Source of the DNA: Crossiella equi
GTDB taxonomy: Bacteria; Actinomycetota; Actinomycetes; Mycobacteriales; Pseudonocardiaceae
Length of the DNA stretch: 64,000 nucleotides
Direction: 5' to 3'
Assembly (NCBI RefSeq): GCF_017876755.1
Contig: NZ_JAGIOO010000001.1
Coordinates: 3,023,786 to 3,087,785, forward strand
Shown in pieces: positions 9,895 through 20,188 of the stretch (positions are counted from its first letter, which is position 1; every line of letters starts with the position of its first letter). A model generated the notes under the pieces. The model was given only the letters and a program-made list of their open reading frames with translations. It searched no databases and was not told where the DNA came from. The position numbers were made by a program, and so were the translations under genes.

Positions 9895-10988
9895 AGCTTG
9901 GTGACCCAGCCCTCGGGCGCGGGCGCGGTGCCGTTCTGGATGCCGGTCAGCGCGGCGCGCAGCTTCATGGTCAGCTCGCCGGAGCCGCCGCCGTTGACGA
10001 GGAACTCGCCCCCGGCGTGCTTGACCCGGCCGACCGGCGTGATCACCGCGGCGGTGCCGCAGGCGAACACCTCGGTCAGCTCACCGGACTCGGCCTTCTT
10101 CTCCCACTCCTCGGTGGAGATGCGCCGCTCCTCCACCGCGTAGCCGAGGCTTTCCGCCAGGGCCAGCAGCGAGCGGCGGGTGATGCCGGGCAGCAGCGCG
10201 CCGGACAGCTCGGGGGTGACCACTCGGGCCTCGTCGCCGGAGCCGAGGACGAAGAACAGGTTCATCCCGCCCATCTCCTCGACCCACCGGCGCTCCACCG
10301 CGTCCAGCCACACGACCTGGTCACAGCCCTGCTCCGCGGCCTGGGCCTGGGCGAGCAGCGAGGCGGCGTAGTTGCCCGCGAACTTGGCCGCGCCGGTGCC
10401 ACCGGGCGAGGCGCGCACGTACTCGGTGCACAGCCACACGCTCACCGGCTTCACGCCCCCGGCGAAGTACGCCCCGGCGGGCGAGGCGATGAGCACGTAC
10501 AGGTACTCCTTGGCGGGCCGCACCCCGAGCCCGGCCTCGGTGGCGAACATGAACGGCCGCAGGTACAGCGAGGAGTCCTCCTGGGTGGGCACCCAGGCGC
10601 GGTCGACGTCGAGCAGCTCCCGCACCGAGGCCAGGAACAGCTCGTCCGGCAGCTCCGGCATGGCCAGCCGCCGGGCCGAGTCCCGCAGCCGCTCGGCGTT
10701 GGCCTCGGGCCGGAACAGGGCCACGGACCCGTCGGGCTGGTGGTAGGCCTTGAGCCCCTCGAAGATCGACTGGCCGTAGTGCAGCACCATGGCCGCCGGG
10801 TCGAACGGGATGGCCCCGTAGGGCACGACCGCCGCGTCGTGCCAGCCCTGCTCCGGGTTCCAGCGAATGGTGACCATGTGGTCGGTGAAGAACTGGCCGA
10901 ACCCGGGCTTGGCCAGGATCTCCGCACGCCGCTCCCCGCTCGCGGGCTGGGGGTTCAAGCTGCGGGTGAACGACACCGATGACGTCAT
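9891..10988 (-). CDS. ilvE: Branched-chain-amino-acid aminotransferase
   Basis: A PLP-dependent transaminase (fold type IV) for the last step of Leu, Ile and Val synthesis. At 365 residues it has the length of the mycobacterial enzyme. The PLP lysine is Lys202 in [35 protein letters not shown] and the late [13 protein letters not shown] (phosphate-binding) are present. The ATG at 10988 starts [13 protein letters not shown], where family members begin. The upstream 205 bases contain a strong hairpin (11078-11114). It belongs to the conserved block (ilvE-gcvT-pepA). Confidence 0.95.
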   Translation of the reverse strand: MTSSVSFTRSLNPQPASGERRAEILAKPGFGQFFTDHMVTIRWNPEQGWHDAAVVPYGAIPFDPAAMVLHYGQSIFEGLKAYHQPDGSVALFRPEANAERLRDSARRLAMPELPDELFLASVRELLDVDRAWVPTQEDSSLYLRPFMFATEAGLGVRPAKEYLYVLIASPAGAYFAGGVKPVSVWLCTEYVRASPGGTGAAKFAGNYAASLLAQAQAAEQGCDQVVWLDAVERRWVEEMGGMNLFFVLGSGDEARVVTPELSGALLPGITRRSLLALAESLGYAVEERRISTEEWEKKAESGELTEVFACGTAAVITPVGRVKHAGGEFLVNGGGSGELTMKLRAALTGIQNGTAPAPEGWVTKL

Positions 10989-11077
10989 GGCCAAGAGGGT
11001 AATACTCCACCCCGGCTCCGACCATTGTGATCCCAACAGTCGGGCTTCCTACTAAATTGGCACGCTCCGCGCGCGGG

Positions 11078-11114
11078 GTGTTCTCGCTCCCAGGTGACCT
11101 CGGAGCGAGAACAC
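11078..11114. terminator. 13-bp perfect hairpin between DUF402 and ilvE genes
   Basis: Arms GTGTTCTCGCTCC and GGAGCGAGAACAC pair perfectly around an 11-base loop that itself contains AGGTGACCT. It lies downstream of the DUF402 gene and about 90 bases upstream of the ilvE start, both on the minus strand. A second smaller hairpin with a TTCG loop lies at about 11137-11159. There is no T-run, so a terminator for DUF402 or an operator/attenuator for ilvE are both possible. Confidence 0.55.
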
Positions 11115-11193
11115 AACAGCCAGCCGGGTAGCGGGGGTGTCGCCTTCGGCGCCACACCACGCTTCGCCGTACGGGCCTGGAGAACCCCCGAGA

Positions 11194-11859
11194 TCACACC
11201 ACCGGCAGCCCGGCGGAGATCTCCTCCGGCAGCACGGGCTTCGGCCACTCGGGCTCCGGCGCGAAGTCGCACCAGGACCCGTCGAACGGGAACGCGCCCC
11301 GCTCCGCCAGCGCGATCATCCGCTCGCCCTCGGCCCGCAGCCGGGCCATCTGCCCGGCGGTGAACATCCCGGCGGCGACGGCCTCCTCGGCCTCGTCCTC
11401 GTCCTTCCACTCCCAGCCGCGGTCGGGCTCGACCACGACGTCCAGCACGCCGTCCACGCGGTCGACGTACCCCTCACCCCGGCCGACCGGGATCTCCAGG
11501 TTCACGTACCAGTGGCGGAAGCGGCCGTCCGGCTCGAAGAACCACCACACGCTGGACCAGGCGTTCTCGTCGACCAGGCGCAGGTTGGAGTGGCCGTGCC
11601 AGCTGGACAGCACCGGGACGCGCGGCAGCCGGAACCGCTCCGCCAGGGGCGCTTCGCGCTGGTGCCGACCGTCGGCCAGGCGGGTGGCACGCACCGGCGT
11701 GCCGTCCGGGATCCAGCACACCAGCTGGGCGCCGTCGTCGGCCAGCACCCGGGCCGGGGTCACCGAGCCCAGGCTGCCGTCCAGGCGGCGGAAGCGGTAC
11801 AGCACCTGCTCGCCGGGCTGCCACACAGTCATCGCGGGGTCTACCGGAACCGTGGTCAC
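11194..11859 (-). CDS. DUF402 domain protein
   Basis: A 221-residue protein with the DUF402 barrel features: [17 protein letters not shown], a [17 protein letters not shown] acidic stretch, WKDEDE, then a helical tail ending in [15 protein letters not shown]402 includes nucleoside di/triphosphate phosphatases and RNA-associated proteins; the exact reaction is unknown. I chose the GTG at 11859 because it overlaps the gcvT stop (GTGA). This implies translational coupling. The ATG at 11832 would shorten it by nine residues. It probably forms an operon with gcvT. Confidence 0.82.
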   Translation of the reverse strand: MTTVPVDPAMTVWQPGEQVLYRFRRLDGSLGSVTPARVLADDGAQLVCWIPDGTPVRATRLADGRHQREAPLAERFRLPRVPVLSSWHGHSNLRLVDENAWSSVWWFFEPDGRFRHWYVNLEIPVGRGEGYVDRVDGVLDVVVEPDRGWEWKDEDEAEEAVAAGMFTAGQMARLRAEGERMIALAERGAFPFDGSWCDFAPEPEWPKPVLPEEISAGLPVV

Positions 11860-12962
11860 CGGACGTGCGACTCCACGAACGGGGGCTTCACGACCTCGCA
11901 GCGCAGCGCGCGGCCGCGCACGTCGAGGCTGACCTCCGCGCCCGGCTCCAGCCCGGCGGCGGTGTCCAGCAGCGCCAGCGCGATCCCGGTCTTCAGGCTC
12001 GGGGAGAACGTGCCCGAGGTGGTCTGGCCGACCTTCGCGCCGTCCACCAGCACGGTCATGCCCGCGCGCGGCACACCCCGGTCCAGGGCCTTGAGCCCGA
12101 ACAGCTTCCGCGCCGGACCGGCCGCCTTCTCCGCGGCCAGCGCCTCGCGGCCCCAGAACTCCTCCTTCTTCCAGCCGACCGCCCAGCCGGAACCGGCCTG
12201 CACCGGGGTGATGTCCAGGGACAGGTCCTGGCCGTGCAGCGGGTAGCCCATCTCGGTGCGCAGCGTGTCCCGGGCACCCAGCCCGCAGGCCCGGCCACCG
12301 CGTGACTCCACCGCCGCGAGCAGCGCCTCCCACAGCGCGGGCGCGTCGCCCCAGGCCGGGATCAGCTCGTAGCCGTGCTCACCGGTGTAGCCGGTGCGGC
12401 AGATCCGGACCGTGACGCCCTTCCACTCCGCGTCGGCGAAGGCCATGTAGTCCATGTCCGCGGGCAGGCCGAGCTCGGCCAGCACCTCCGCCGACCGAGG
12501 GCCCTGCAACGCCAGCACGGCGTGGTCCTCGTGCTGGTAGGTGACCGTGATGCCCTCCGGCGCGGCCGCGACCAGCAGGTCGACCACCTTCGCGGTGTTG
12601 GCCGCGTTCGGGACCAGGAACACCTCGTCCTCGGAGACCAGGTAGGCGATCAGGTCGTCCACCACGCCGCCGGTCTCGGTGCAGCAGAGCGTGTACTGGG
12701 CCTTGCCCGGCTCGATGCGGCGCAGGTCGTTGCTCAGGCAGCCGTTGACGAACGCGGCCGCGCCCGGGCCCGAGACCAAAGCTTTGCCCAGGTGCGAGAC
12801 GTCGAAGACGCCCACCGCCTCGCGCACCGCGGTGTGCTCGGCGACCACGCCGCCGTTGGCGTACTGGATGGGCATCTCCCAGCCGCCGAACGGCGCGAAG
12901 GTGGCGCCGAGGGCACGGTGTGACTCGTGCAGGGGGCTGGTGCGCAGCGGAGTGTCAGTCAC
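11856..12962 (-). CDS. gcvT: Glycine cleavage system T protein (aminomethyltransferase)
   Basis: Transfers the aminomethyl carbon from lipoyl-H protein to tetrahydrofolate. The 368-residue product carries [27 protein letters not shown], the folate-site block [12 protein letters not shown] and [18 protein letters not shown], all standard for GcvT. The GTG at 12962 starts [11 protein letters not shown]. In actinobacteria this gene sits beside ilvE, pepA and the lipoate genes, as here. The partner H, P and L genes are not in the window; the Lpd encoded at 16953-18326 could serve as L protein (inference). Confidence 0.94.
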   Translation of the reverse strand: MTDTPLRTSPLHESHRALGATFAPFGGWEMPIQYANGGVVAEHTAVREAVGVFDVSHLGKALVSGPGAAAFVNGCLSNDLRRIEPGKAQYTLCCTETGGVVDDLIAYLVSEDEVFLVPNAANTAKVVDLLVAAAPEGITVTYQHEDHAVLALQGPRSAEVLAELGLPADMDYMAFADAEWKGVTVRICRTGYTGEHGYELIPAWGDAPALWEALLAAVESRGGRACGLGARDTLRTEMGYPLHGQDLSLDITPVQAGSGWAVGWKKEEFWGREALAAEKAAGPARKLFGLKALDRGVPRAGMTVLVDGAKVGQTTSGTFSPSLKTGIALALLDTAAGLEPGAEVSLDVRGRALRCEVVKPPFVESHVR

Positions 12963-12973
12963 AAGGGGGCAAG

Positions 12974-14239
12974 TTACCGCCACTGGCGCGAGACGAGCGC
13001 GGCGACGCAGGATCCGGCCACGACCGTGGCCAACGTCGCGAGCAGCAGCACCGGCGGCAGGCTCATCAGCAGCACCACCGACATGCCCAGGCCCAGGCAC
13101 GCGGTGCGCATCGGCCAGGTGCGGTCCTCGGCCAGCAGCAGCCGGGCCGCGGCGTTGGTGAAGGCGTAGTAGGTGAGCAGGCAGCACGCGGCGAACTGCA
13201 ACGCGGTCACCGGGCTGACCAGCAGCACCAGCCCGCTCGCGCCCGCCGCGGCGAGCAGCTGCACCCGCCACGGGGCCTTGCCCAGGCCCAGCGGCAGCTC
13301 CCGGTCGCGGGACAGCGACAGCAGCGCGCGCCGCAGGTCCACGCTGACCACCACGGCCATCGCGCCGAGCGCGACCACCGCGCCCGCGGTGATCAAGGGC
13401 ACCAGCACCGCGCCGTCCGCGGCGGCCAGCGCGTCCCGCAGCGGGGTCGGTGACAGGGCCAGGCGGGCCGCGCCGAGCTGGCGCAGCATGGCCCAGCCCA
13501 GCGCCAGGTAGAGCAGCGTGCCGATGCCGACCACCCACGGGATGGCCCGGCGCACCGCGCGGGTGGGGTAGACGCGGCCGTCGGCGGGCGAGGTGATGCG
13601 CTCGAAGCCGATCAGGCCGAAGAAGACGATCGAGCCGGAGGTGATGAGCATCCGGGGGTTGTCCGCGCCCGGCTGCCCGGGCGCCGGGCGGACCTGGTCC
13701 ACCGGCGGGATGGTGAAGCACGCGACGACCACGACCAGCAGCACGGCCAGCACGAACCCGGTGACCGCCCAGACGAGCCAGCGCGGCGGGTCGGCCCGGA
13801 CCGCGCCGACCGAGGCGGCCAGCACGATGACGGTGACCGCGGCCACCCACGGGCGCGCGGGCATCAGGTACTGGCCGAAGGCGCCCGCGACCGCGGCGAG
13901 CGAGGCGAGCTTGCCCACCAGCAGCCCGGTACCGGCCAGGCGGCCCGGCCAGCGGCCGAGGTGCTCCTTGGTGCAGGCGTACCCGCTGCCGTAGCCGACG
14001 TAGGCCGCCGACTGGTCAGAGGTGGAGAAAGCCGTGCACAATGCGCCGATGGCGGCGAGCACCACCCCGACGAGCAGCCAGCGCCCGGAGGCCTCGGCGG
14101 CGGGCGCGAGCCCGATGAAGGCCCCGGCTCCGAGCATGCCGCCCAGGCCGAGCACCACCAGGTCGGGTACCCCGATCGTGCGGCCGGGCGCCATTTCACC
14201 CGACGCGCGGGCTCGCGCTACGTCCAATGCCACCGACAC
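12974..14239 (-). CDS. APC-family amino acid permease
   Basis: A polytopic membrane protein of about 421 residues with 11-12 hydrophobic helices. The first helix, [17 protein letters not shown], matches the unwound substrate-binding GGMIGAGIF-type motif of the amino acid-polyamine-cation superfamily. [10 protein letters not shown] is the usual helix-6 region. The start is uncertain: the GTG at 14239 (just beside a palindrome) or the ATG at 14194, where sequence conservation would begin. It follows gcvT closely on the same strand upstream (11 bases), so it may head that operon. Substrate unknown. Confidence 0.85.
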   Translation of the reverse strand: MSVALDVARARASGEMAPGRTIGVPDLVVLGLGGMLGAGAFIGLAPAAEASGRWLLVGVVLAAIGALCTAFSTSDQSAAYVGYGSGYACTKEHLGRWPGRLAGTGLLVGKLASLAAVAGAFGQYLMPARPWVAAVTVIVLAASVGAVRADPPRWLVWAVTGFVLAVLLVVVVACFTIPPVDQVRPAPGQPGADNPRMLITSGSIVFFGLIGFERITSPADGRVYPTRAVRRAIPWVVGIGTLLYLALGWAMLRQLGAARLALSPTPLRDALAAADGAVLVPLITAGAVVALGAMAVVVSVDLRRALLSLSRDRELPLGLGKAPWRVQLLAAAGASGLVLLVSPVTALQFAACCLLTYYAFTNAAARLLLAEDRTWPMRTACLGLGMSVVLLMSLPPVLLLATLATVVAGSCVAALVSRQWR

Positions 14240-14255
14240 ACAGTATTCGGACTGT
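14240..14255. promoter_or_regulatory. Palindrome in the permease-pepA divergent promoter region
   Basis: ACAGT and ACTGT are separated by six bases, next to an AT-rich TTTAAT (minus strand 14256-14262) that could be a -10 box. The position suits an operator for the permease gene, and it would favour the ATG at 14194 as the true start. The rest of 14256-14396 is the divergent promoter region, ending in AAGGAG before pepA. Confidence 0.35.
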
Positions 14256-14396
14256 ATTAAAGAGCGATAGCGCCGCGGGGGCGGATAGCCCACTCGGATG
14301 AGCCTTCGGCGACACTGACCCAGGACAACAACGGAACACGCACCGTCACCGCGTCCGGGACGAGCAGTTCGGGCGGGACGGGATTAAGGAGCACAT

Positions 14397-15893
14397 GTGA
14401 CCGCGCCCAAGCTCGCGCTGATCGACAGCGACCCCCGGGCCGCCTCGACCGACGCGGTGGTCATCGGCACCATCCAGGGTTCCGACGGGGTGCTGCTCGC
14501 GCCGGGCGCCGAGCAGGTCGACGGCGCCTTCGACGGTGAGCTCGCCGCCCTGCTGAGCACCCTCGGCGCCACCGGCAAGGCCGACGAACTGGTCAAGCTG
14601 CCCACCCGGGGCGCCGTGGGCGCGCCGCTGGTGCTCGCCGTCGGCCTCGGCAAGGTCGCCGCGGGCCACGACGGCCCGAGCAGCGAGGCCGTGCGCAGCG
14701 CGGCCGGTGTCGCCGCCCGCGCGCTCGCGGGGGTGGCCAAGGCCACCGTGACCCTGTCGGCGATCGACCTCGGCGCCGCGGCCGAGGGCATCGTCATGGG
14801 CGCCTACACCTTCACCGGCTACAAGTCCGACGCGGGCAAGGCCCCGCTGGGCAAGGCCGACCTGGTGGTCGCCGACGCCAAGGACAAGCACGCCAAGGCC
14901 GTGCTCAAGGCCAACACGCTGATCGCCGAGGCCGTCACCACCGCCCGCGACTTCGTGAACACCCCGCCGAACGACCTGTTCCCGGCCTCCTTCGCCGAGC
15001 GCGCCCAGAAGCTGGGCGAGGCGGCCGGCCTGACCGTCGAGGTCCTCGACGAGAAGGCCCTGCGCAAGGGCGGCTACGGCGGCATCCTGGGCGTCGGCGG
15101 GGGCTCCTCCCGGCAGCCGCGCCTGGTGCGCCTGTCCTACAAGGGCGCCAAGGCCAAGAAGAAGGTCGCGCTGGTCGGCAAGGGCATCACCTTCGACACC
15201 GGCGGCATCTCCATCAAGCCCGCGGCGGGCATGGACGAGATGACCATGGACATGGGCGGCGCGGCCGCGGTCGTGGCCAGCGTCATCCTGGCGGCCAAGC
15301 TGAAGTACCCGCTCGAGGTCACCGCGACCGTGCCGATGGCCGAGAACATGCCCTCCGGCACCGCGTACCGCCCGGGCGACGTGCTCACCATGTACGGCGG
15401 CAAGACCGTCGAGGTGCTCAACACCGACGCCGAGGGCCGCCTCATCCTGGCCGACGCGCTGGTGCGCGCGGGCGAGGACGACCCGGACTACCTGATCGAG
15501 ACCTCCACGCTGACCGGCGCGCAGGTCGTGGCCCTGGGCAAGCGCACCGCGGGCATCATGGGCAGCGACGAGTTCCGCGACCGGGTGGCCACCATCGCGC
15601 GCGCCACCGGCGAGGGCGGCTGGGCCATGCCGCTGCCGGAGGAGCTGCGGGCCGACCTGGACTCGCGCCTGGCCGACCTGGCCAACGTCACCGGCCACCG
15701 CTGGGGCGGCATGCTGGCCGCGGGCATCTTCCTGCGGGAGTTCGTCAAGGACGGCGTCCAGTGGGCGCACGTGGACATCGCGGGCCCGGCCTACAACTCG
15801 GGCGGCCCGTTCGGCTACACCACCAAGGGCGGCACCGGCGTCCCGGTCCGCACGATCGCGGCCGTGCTGGCGGACATCGCCGACAACGGCTGA
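14397..15893 (+). CDS. pepA: Leucyl aminopeptidase (M17 family)
   Basis: A cytosolic dinuclear-metal exopeptidase of 498 residues. The N-terminal macrodomain-like half is variable. The catalytic half contains [14 protein letters not shown] (metal and catalytic lysine), MDMGGAAAV, and the M17 signature NTDAEGRL at 342-349. The GTG at 14397 follows AAGGAG with good spacing. It is the Rv2213 (pepB) position in the conserved block. A strong terminator follows at 15905-15942. Confidence 0.95.
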   Translation: MTAPKLALIDSDPRAASTDAVVIGTIQGSDGVLLAPGAEQVDGAFDGELAALLSTLGATGKADELVKLPTRGAVGAPLVLAVGLGKVAAGHDGPSSEAVRSAAGVAARALAGVAKATVTLSAIDLGAAAEGIVMGAYTFTGYKSDAGKAPLGKADLVVADAKDKHAKAVLKANTLIAEAVTTARDFVNTPPNDLFPASFAERAQKLGEAAGLTVEVLDEKALRKGGYGGILGVGGGSSRQPRLVRLSYKGAKAKKKVALVGKGITFDTGGISIKPAAGMDEMTMDMGGAAAVVASVILAAKLKYPLEVTATVPMAENMPSGTAYRPGDVLTMYGGKTVEVLNTDAEGRLILADALVRAGEDDPDYLIETSTLTGAQVVALGKRTAGIMGSDEFRDRVATIARATGEGGWAMPLPEELRADLDSRLADLANVTGHRWGGMLAAGIFLREFVKDGVQWAHVDIAGPAYNSGGPFGYTTKGGTGVPVRTIAAVLADIADNG

Positions 15894-15904
15894 GCGAGCT
15901 CACC

Positions 15905-15942
15905 CGAACGGGGCGTGGCCGACACCGGCCGCGCCCCGTTCG
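15905..15942. terminator. Hairpin terminator between pepA and a convergent gene
   Basis: Arms of about 16 bases (CGAACGGGGCGTGGCC and its partner, one G-T wobble) around a six-base loop. It lies 12 bases after the pepA stop and 4 before the stop of the convergent gene, so it likely serves both. Confidence 0.8.
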
Positions 15943-15945
15943 CCG

Positions 15946-16365
15946 TCAGATGAGCGGCACGACCCAGGCGGCGATCCCGGTGCGCTTCTTCTCCGCCAGG
16001 TCCTGCTCGCCGAAGAACGCCGACACCACGGTCTCGGCCGTCACCGGCACCACCCGCCCCTGGAACGGCAGCTCCGAGGGCGCGCACGAGCCGGTCGAGC
16101 AGCGCAGCTGCCGGGCCAGCTCCTCGTACCAGGCGAAGAACGTGACCGGCGCCGCCGCCAGCTGGGCCGCGGCCCGCTCGGCCAGCCGCCCGGCCAGCTC
16201 GCCGAGCACCGCGACCAGGGTGGTGACGTCCAGGTGCGCGCGCTCGGCCTCGTCCGTGGTGAGCCACCACGTGTTCTCACGCAGCTCACGGTCGCGGTCG
16301 GCCGGGTCCAGGAACAGCGGTTCCTGGGCGACCCCCGCGAGCCGGTCGAGGAAAGTCTCGGACAC
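15946..16365 (-). CDS. Hypothetical protein, 139 aa
   Basis: A 139-residue product with GTG start at 16365, directly abutting the stop of the gene upstream (TAG then GTG), so the two are co-transcribed and likely coupled. The N-terminal half is charged (SETFLDRLAGVAQEPLFLD), followed by an alanine-rich helix and a C-terminal part with two cysteines (LRCSTGSCAPSELP). I recognise no domain or catalytic motif. Codon use is host-like. Confidence 0.72.
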   Translation of the reverse strand: MSETFLDRLAGVAQEPLFLDPADRDRELRENTWWLTTDEAERAHLDVTTLVAVLGELAGRLAERAAAQLAAAPVTFFAWYEELARQLRCSTGSCAPSELPFQGRVVPVTAETVVSAFFGEQDLAEKKRTGIAAWVVPLI

Positions 16366-16710
16366 CTAGCTGGACGCCTTCCCGTCGCGGCGCTGCTGCG
16401 CGCGCTGCCGTGCCGTGTAGTCGCGCATCCTCTGCGGATAACCGACCTTGTTGGCCTCGTACATCGGAATCTTCAATTTCCGGGCAAGTTTCTGGGCGGC
16501 GTCGAAGCCCGCGATGCGGCGGCGCGTCCACTCCCCGTCATGGGCGATGAACACCACGGTGGTCTCGGTCACCGTGGTCTTCGGCTCAAGGTACGCCTCA
16601 ACGCCATGCCGCTGTGAGGCCCATGCCTCCAGGTGGGCGGTGTCCGCGTTGGAGGCGGTTCGCAGCTGGCCGGGACGGTCCTTGCGGCGAAAACGGTCGA
16701 ACAGACCCAC
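16366..16710 (-). CDS. Conserved actinobacterial protein, 114 aa
   Basis: A small basic protein starting VGLFDRFRRKD (GTG at 16710), with TVTETTVVFIAHDGEWTRR and a C-terminal GYPQRMRDYTARQRAQ. I recall close relatives beside pepA and lpd in streptomycetes and other actinobacteria, sometimes labelled oxidoreductase without support. No cofactor motif is visible. It is divergent from lpdA across about 240 bases that must hold both promoters. That gap also contains a non-host-like stretch without a frame. Confidence 0.7.
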   Translation of the reverse strand: MGLFDRFRRKDRPGQLRTASNADTAHLEAWASQRHGVEAYLEPKTTVTETTVVFIAHDGEWTRRRIAGFDAAQKLARKLKIPMYEANKVGYPQRMRDYTARQRAQQRRDGKASS

Positions 16711-16952
16711 CGCGCACCTCCATTCGTATCCGACCCCCGATCTTGCCAGTTCGGTTGTTGGGCGGATGTCACATTCCGGGCGAATGTCCGACACGGTGAT
16801 CGACCCAGAGTGATGCCGGACATGCGTACTGAGATGTAGGTATCCCGCGTCGCGAGCACCCCCCGCAAGGTGACAAGATGGCGGGTGCCTGAAGCGCTCA
16901 CCGGCGTTCCCGGCAACGAAGAGAGAACGCCGCCTCGTTGAGGAGAACCGAA

Positions 16953-18326
16953 GTGACCGACACCTCCGCCGACCTCGTGATCCTTGGCGGCGGCTCGGGC
17001 GGCTACGCCTGCGCTCTGCGCGCGAGCCAGCTCGGCCTGTCCGTGATCCTGGTCGAGAAGGACAAGCTCGGTGGCACCTGCCTGCACCGCGGCTGCATCC
17101 CGACCAAGGCTCTGCTGCACGCGGCTGAGGTGGCCGACAGCGCCCGCGAGTCCGACCAGTTCGGTGTGAAGGCCTCCCTGGAGGGCATCGACATCGCCGG
17201 GGTCAACTCCTACAAGGACGGCGTGGTCAACGGCCTCTACAAGGGCCTGACCGGCATGTTCAAGTCGCGCAAGGGCGTCACCGTCGTCGAGGGCGCGGGC
17301 ACCTTCCAGGCCCCGAACACCGTCGTGGTCGACGGCAAGAGCTACACCGGCAAGAACGTGGTGCTCGCCACCGGCTCCTACGCCCGCTCGCTGCCCGGCC
17401 TCGAGATCGGCGGCCGCGTGCTCACCAGCGACCAGGCCCTCAACCTCAACTTCGTGCCGGAGAAGGTCGTCGTGCTCGGCGGCGGCGTCATCGGCGTGGA
17501 GTTCGCCTCCGTGTGGCGCTCCTTCGGCGCCGAGGTCACCATCGTGGAGGCCCTGCCCCGCCTGGTGCCGGCCGAGGACGAGTTCTGCTCCAAGCAGATC
17601 GAGCGCTCCTTCCGCCGTCGCGGCATCAAGTTCAAGACCGGCGTGCGCTTCACCGGCGCCACCCAGACCGACTCCTCGGTGTCGGTCACCCTGGAGTCCG
17701 GTGAGGTCCTCGACGCGGACGTGCTGCTCGTCGCGGTCGGCCGCGGCCCGAACAGCGCGGGCCACGGCTACGAGGAGGCCGGGGTCAAGATGGAGCGCGG
17801 CTTCGTCCTCACCGACGAGTACCTGCGCACCAACCTGCCGAACGTCTACGCCGTCGGCGACCTGGTGCCGGGCCTGCAGCTGGCCCACCGCGGCTTCCAG
17901 CAGGGCATCCTGATCGCCGAGCAGATCGCCGGGCTCAACCCGAAGCCGATCGACGAGGCGGGCATCCCCCGCGTCACCTACTGCGAGCCCGAGGTCGCCT
18001 CGGTCGGCCTCACCGAGGCCCAGGCCAAGGAGAAGTACGGTTCCGTCGAGACCGTCACCTACGACCTCGCGGGCAACGGCAAGAGCCAGATCCTCAAGAC
18101 CAAGGGCGCCATCAAGCTCGTGAAGGCCACCGATGGTCCCGTCGTCGGTCTGCACATGGTCGGCTCGCGTGTCGGCGAACTCATCGGCGAGGCGCAGCTG
18201 ATCTACAACTGGGAGGCCTACGCTGACGACGTGGCCCCCCTGGTGCACGCGCACCCCACCCAGAACGAAGCCCTCGGCGAGGCCCACCTCGCCCTGGCCG
18301 GCAAGCCGCTGCACGCGCACGGCTGA
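16953..18326 (+). CDS. lpdA: Dihydrolipoyl dehydrogenase (E3)
   Basis: An FAD flavoprotein that reoxidises dihydrolipoyl groups with NAD+. FAD-binding GGGSGGYACALRASQLG is near the N-terminus. The redox disulfide is Cys43-Cys48 (GGTCLHRGCIPTK), the NAD motif is VVVLGGGVIGVEFA, and the His434/Glu439 pair lies in HAHPTQNEAL. Length 457 is standard. GTG at 16953 is preceded by GAGGAGA; an ATG-free extension to 16938 is less likely. It sits 54 bases before sucB, so E3 and E2 are probably made together. Confidence 0.96.
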   Translation: MTDTSADLVILGGGSGGYACALRASQLGLSVILVEKDKLGGTCLHRGCIPTKALLHAAEVADSARESDQFGVKASLEGIDIAGVNSYKDGVVNGLYKGLTGMFKSRKGVTVVEGAGTFQAPNTVVVDGKSYTGKNVVLATGSYARSLPGLEIGGRVLTSDQALNLNFVPEKVVVLGGGVIGVEFASVWRSFGAEVTIVEALPRLVPAEDEFCSKQIERSFRRRGIKFKTGVRFTGATQTDSSVSVTLESGEVLDADVLLVAVGRGPNSAGHGYEEAGVKMERGFVLTDEYLRTNLPNVYAVGDLVPGLQLAHRGFQQGILIAEQIAGLNPKPIDEAGIPRVTYCEPEVASVGLTEAQAKEKYGSVETVTYDLAGNGKSQILKTKGAIKLVKATDGPVVGLHMVGSRVGELIGEAQLIYNWEAYADDVAPLVHAHPTQNEALGEAHLALAGKPLHAHG

Positions 18327-18380
18327 TTCGCCCGGCGCGAGGCAAACCCAGTGAGCACAAGCACGAGGAGCTAGCGAAAG

Positions 18381-20123
18381 ATGGCCTTCTCCGTCCAGAT
18401 GCCGGCGCTCGGCGAGAGCGTCACGGAGGGCACTGTCACCCGGTGGCTGAAGCAGGTCGGCGACACCGTCGAGGTTGACGAGCCCTTGCTCGAAGTGTCC
18501 ACCGACAAGGTGGACACCGAGATCCCGTCCCCGGCCGCCGGTGTGCTGCAGCGCATCGTCGTCAACGAGGACGAGACCGTGGACGTCGGCGCCGAGCTGG
18601 CGGTCATCGGCGACGGCGCCGAGGGCGACTCCGCCCCGGCCGCCACCCAGCCGACGGCAGCCCCCAGCGAGCAGCCCGCTCCGGAGCCCGAGCCCGCCCA
18701 GCAGCAGGCCCCGGCCCCGCAGCAGGAGTCCGCTCCCGCCCCGGCGCCGTCCGGCGGCGGTTCCGCGCAGGGCACCCCGGTGCCCATGCCGGCGCTCGGC
18801 GAGTCCGTCACCGAGGGCACCGTGACCCGGTGGCTCAAGCAGGTCGGCGACACCGTCGACGTGGACGAGCCGCTGCTCGAGGTCTCCACCGACAAGGTCG
18901 ACACCGAGATCCCCTCGCCCGTCGCGGGGACCCTGCTGGAGATCAACGTCGGCGAGGACGAGACGGTCGACGTCGGCGCCCAGCTGGCCGTGATCGGCAG
19001 CGGTTCCCCGGCGCCCGCGGCGGCCCCGGCGCCCGCCCCGGCCCCGGCTCCCGCTCCGGCCCCCGCGCCGCAGCAGGCCGCCCCGGCCCCGGCTCCGGCA
19101 CCTGCCCCCGCTCCGGCCCCCGCCGCGGCTCCGGCCTCGGCACCGGCCGCCGAGGAGAACGGCAGCAACGGTGACGCCCCGTACGTCACCCCGCTGGTGC
19201 GCAAGCTCGCCGCGGAGCACAAGGTCGACCTGAACGCCCTCAAGGGCTCCGGTGTCGGCGGCCGCATCCGCAAGCAGGACGTGCTCGCCGCCGTCGAGGA
19301 GGCCAAGGCCGCCGCGGCCAAGCCCGCCCCGGCTCCGGCCGCCGCGCCCGCCGCCTCGGCCCCGAAGGCCGCCGCCCCGTCCTCCACCCCGGAGTCGGAG
19401 CTGCGCGGCAAGACGGTGAAGATGACCCGGCCGCGCCAGGTCATCGCCCGCCGCATGGTGGAGTCGCTGCAGACCTCCGCCCAGCTCACCACGGTGGTCG
19501 AGGTGGACGTCACCAAGATCGCCCGCCTGCGCGCGAAGGCGAAGGGCGCGTTCGAGGCCCGCGAGGGCGTCAAGCTGTCCTTCCTGCCCTTCTTCGCCAA
19601 GGCCGCGGTCGAGGCCCTCAAGCAGCACCCGAAGCTGAACGCCTCGATCAACGCCGAGACCAACGAGGTCACCTACCACGGTGCCGAGCACCTGGTGATC
19701 GCCGTGGACACCGAGAAGGGCCTGATGGTCCCGGTCATCCACGACGCCGGTGACCTCAACATCGCCGGGCTGGCCCGCAAGATCGCGGACGTGGCGGACC
19801 GCACCCGCCGCAACAAGATCACGCCGGACGAGCTCAGCGGCGGCACCTTCACGCTGACCAACACCGGCAGCCGCGGCGCCCTGTTCGACACGCCGATCAT
19901 CAACCAGCCGCAGGTCGGCATCCTGGGCACCGGTGGTGTGGTCAAGCGCGCCGTGGTCGTCACCGACGACGCGGGCGGCGACACCATCGCCATCCGATCC
20001 ATGGTCTACCTGGCCCTGTCCTACGACCACCGCCTGGTGGACGGCGCGGACGCGGCCCGCTTCCTCACCGCGGTCAAGCACCGCCTCGAGGAGGCCGAGT
20101 TCGAGGCCGACCTGGGCCTCTGA
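18381..20123 (+). CDS. sucB: Dihydrolipoamide acyltransferase E2 (2-oxoglutarate/pyruvate dehydrogenase), two lipoyl domains
   Basis: The 580-residue E2 core of a 2-oxoacid dehydrogenase complex. It has two near-identical lipoyl domains with lysines at 43 and 172 (STDKVDT), separated by Pro/Ala/Gln-rich linkers. A long Ala-Pro repeat runs at about 212-255. A peripheral subunit-binding domain is near 268-303 ([16 protein letters not shown]), and the acyltransferase domain from about 345. The catalytic His550 and Asp554 are in SYDHRLVDG. It corresponds to mycobacterial DlaT/SucB (Rv2215). AGGAG precedes the ATG. The lipoyl groups come from LipB/LipA encoded downstream. A 16-bp perfect hairpin ends the transcript. 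Confidence 0.95.
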   Translation: MAFSVQMPALGESVTEGTVTRWLKQVGDTVEVDEPLLEVSTDKVDTEIPSPAAGVLQRIVVNEDETVDVGAELAVIGDGAEGDSAPAATQPTAAPSEQPAPEPEPAQQQAPAPQQESAPAPAPSGGGSAQGTPVPMPALGESVTEGTVTRWLKQVGDTVDVDEPLLEVSTDKVDTEIPSPVAGTLLEINVGEDETVDVGAQLAVIGSGSPAPAAAPAPAPAPAPAPAPAPQQAAPAPAPAPAPAPAPAAAPASAPAAEENGSNGDAPYVTPLVRKLAAEHKVDLNALKGSGVGGRIRKQDVLAAVEEAKAAAAKPAPAPAAAPAASAPKAAAPSSTPESELRGKTVKMTRPRQVIARRMVESLQTSAQLTTVVEVDVTKIARLRAKAKGAFEAREGVKLSFLPFFAKAAVEALKQHPKLNASINAETNEVTYHGAEHLVIAVDTEKGLMVPVIHDAGDLNIAGLARKIADVADRTRRNKITPDELSGGTFTLTNTGSRGALFDTPIINQPQVGILGTGGVVKRAVVVTDDAGGDTIAIRSMVYLALSYDHRLVDGADAARFLTAVKHRLEEAEFEADLGL

Positions 20124-20139
20124 CCCACACGCACCACCC

Positions 20140-20171
20140 GGAAGGGCCCTGCCGCGCGGCAGGGCCCTTCC
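20140..20171. terminator. Perfect palindromic terminator after sucB
   Basis: Two 16-base arms (GGAAGGGCCCTGCCGC and its exact complement) with no spacer lie 16 bases after the sucB stop and just before the next promoter. No long T-run follows. Confidence 0.75.
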
Positions 20172-20188
20172 GTCGTTACGGTGGGTGC

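Noticed and set aside
16569-20081. Very long minus-strand open frame (over 1100 codons) opposite lpdA and sucB
   Set aside because: It is the antisense shadow of two certain genes in GC-rich DNA; its protein is low-complexity Gly/Arg/Asp-rich without motifs.
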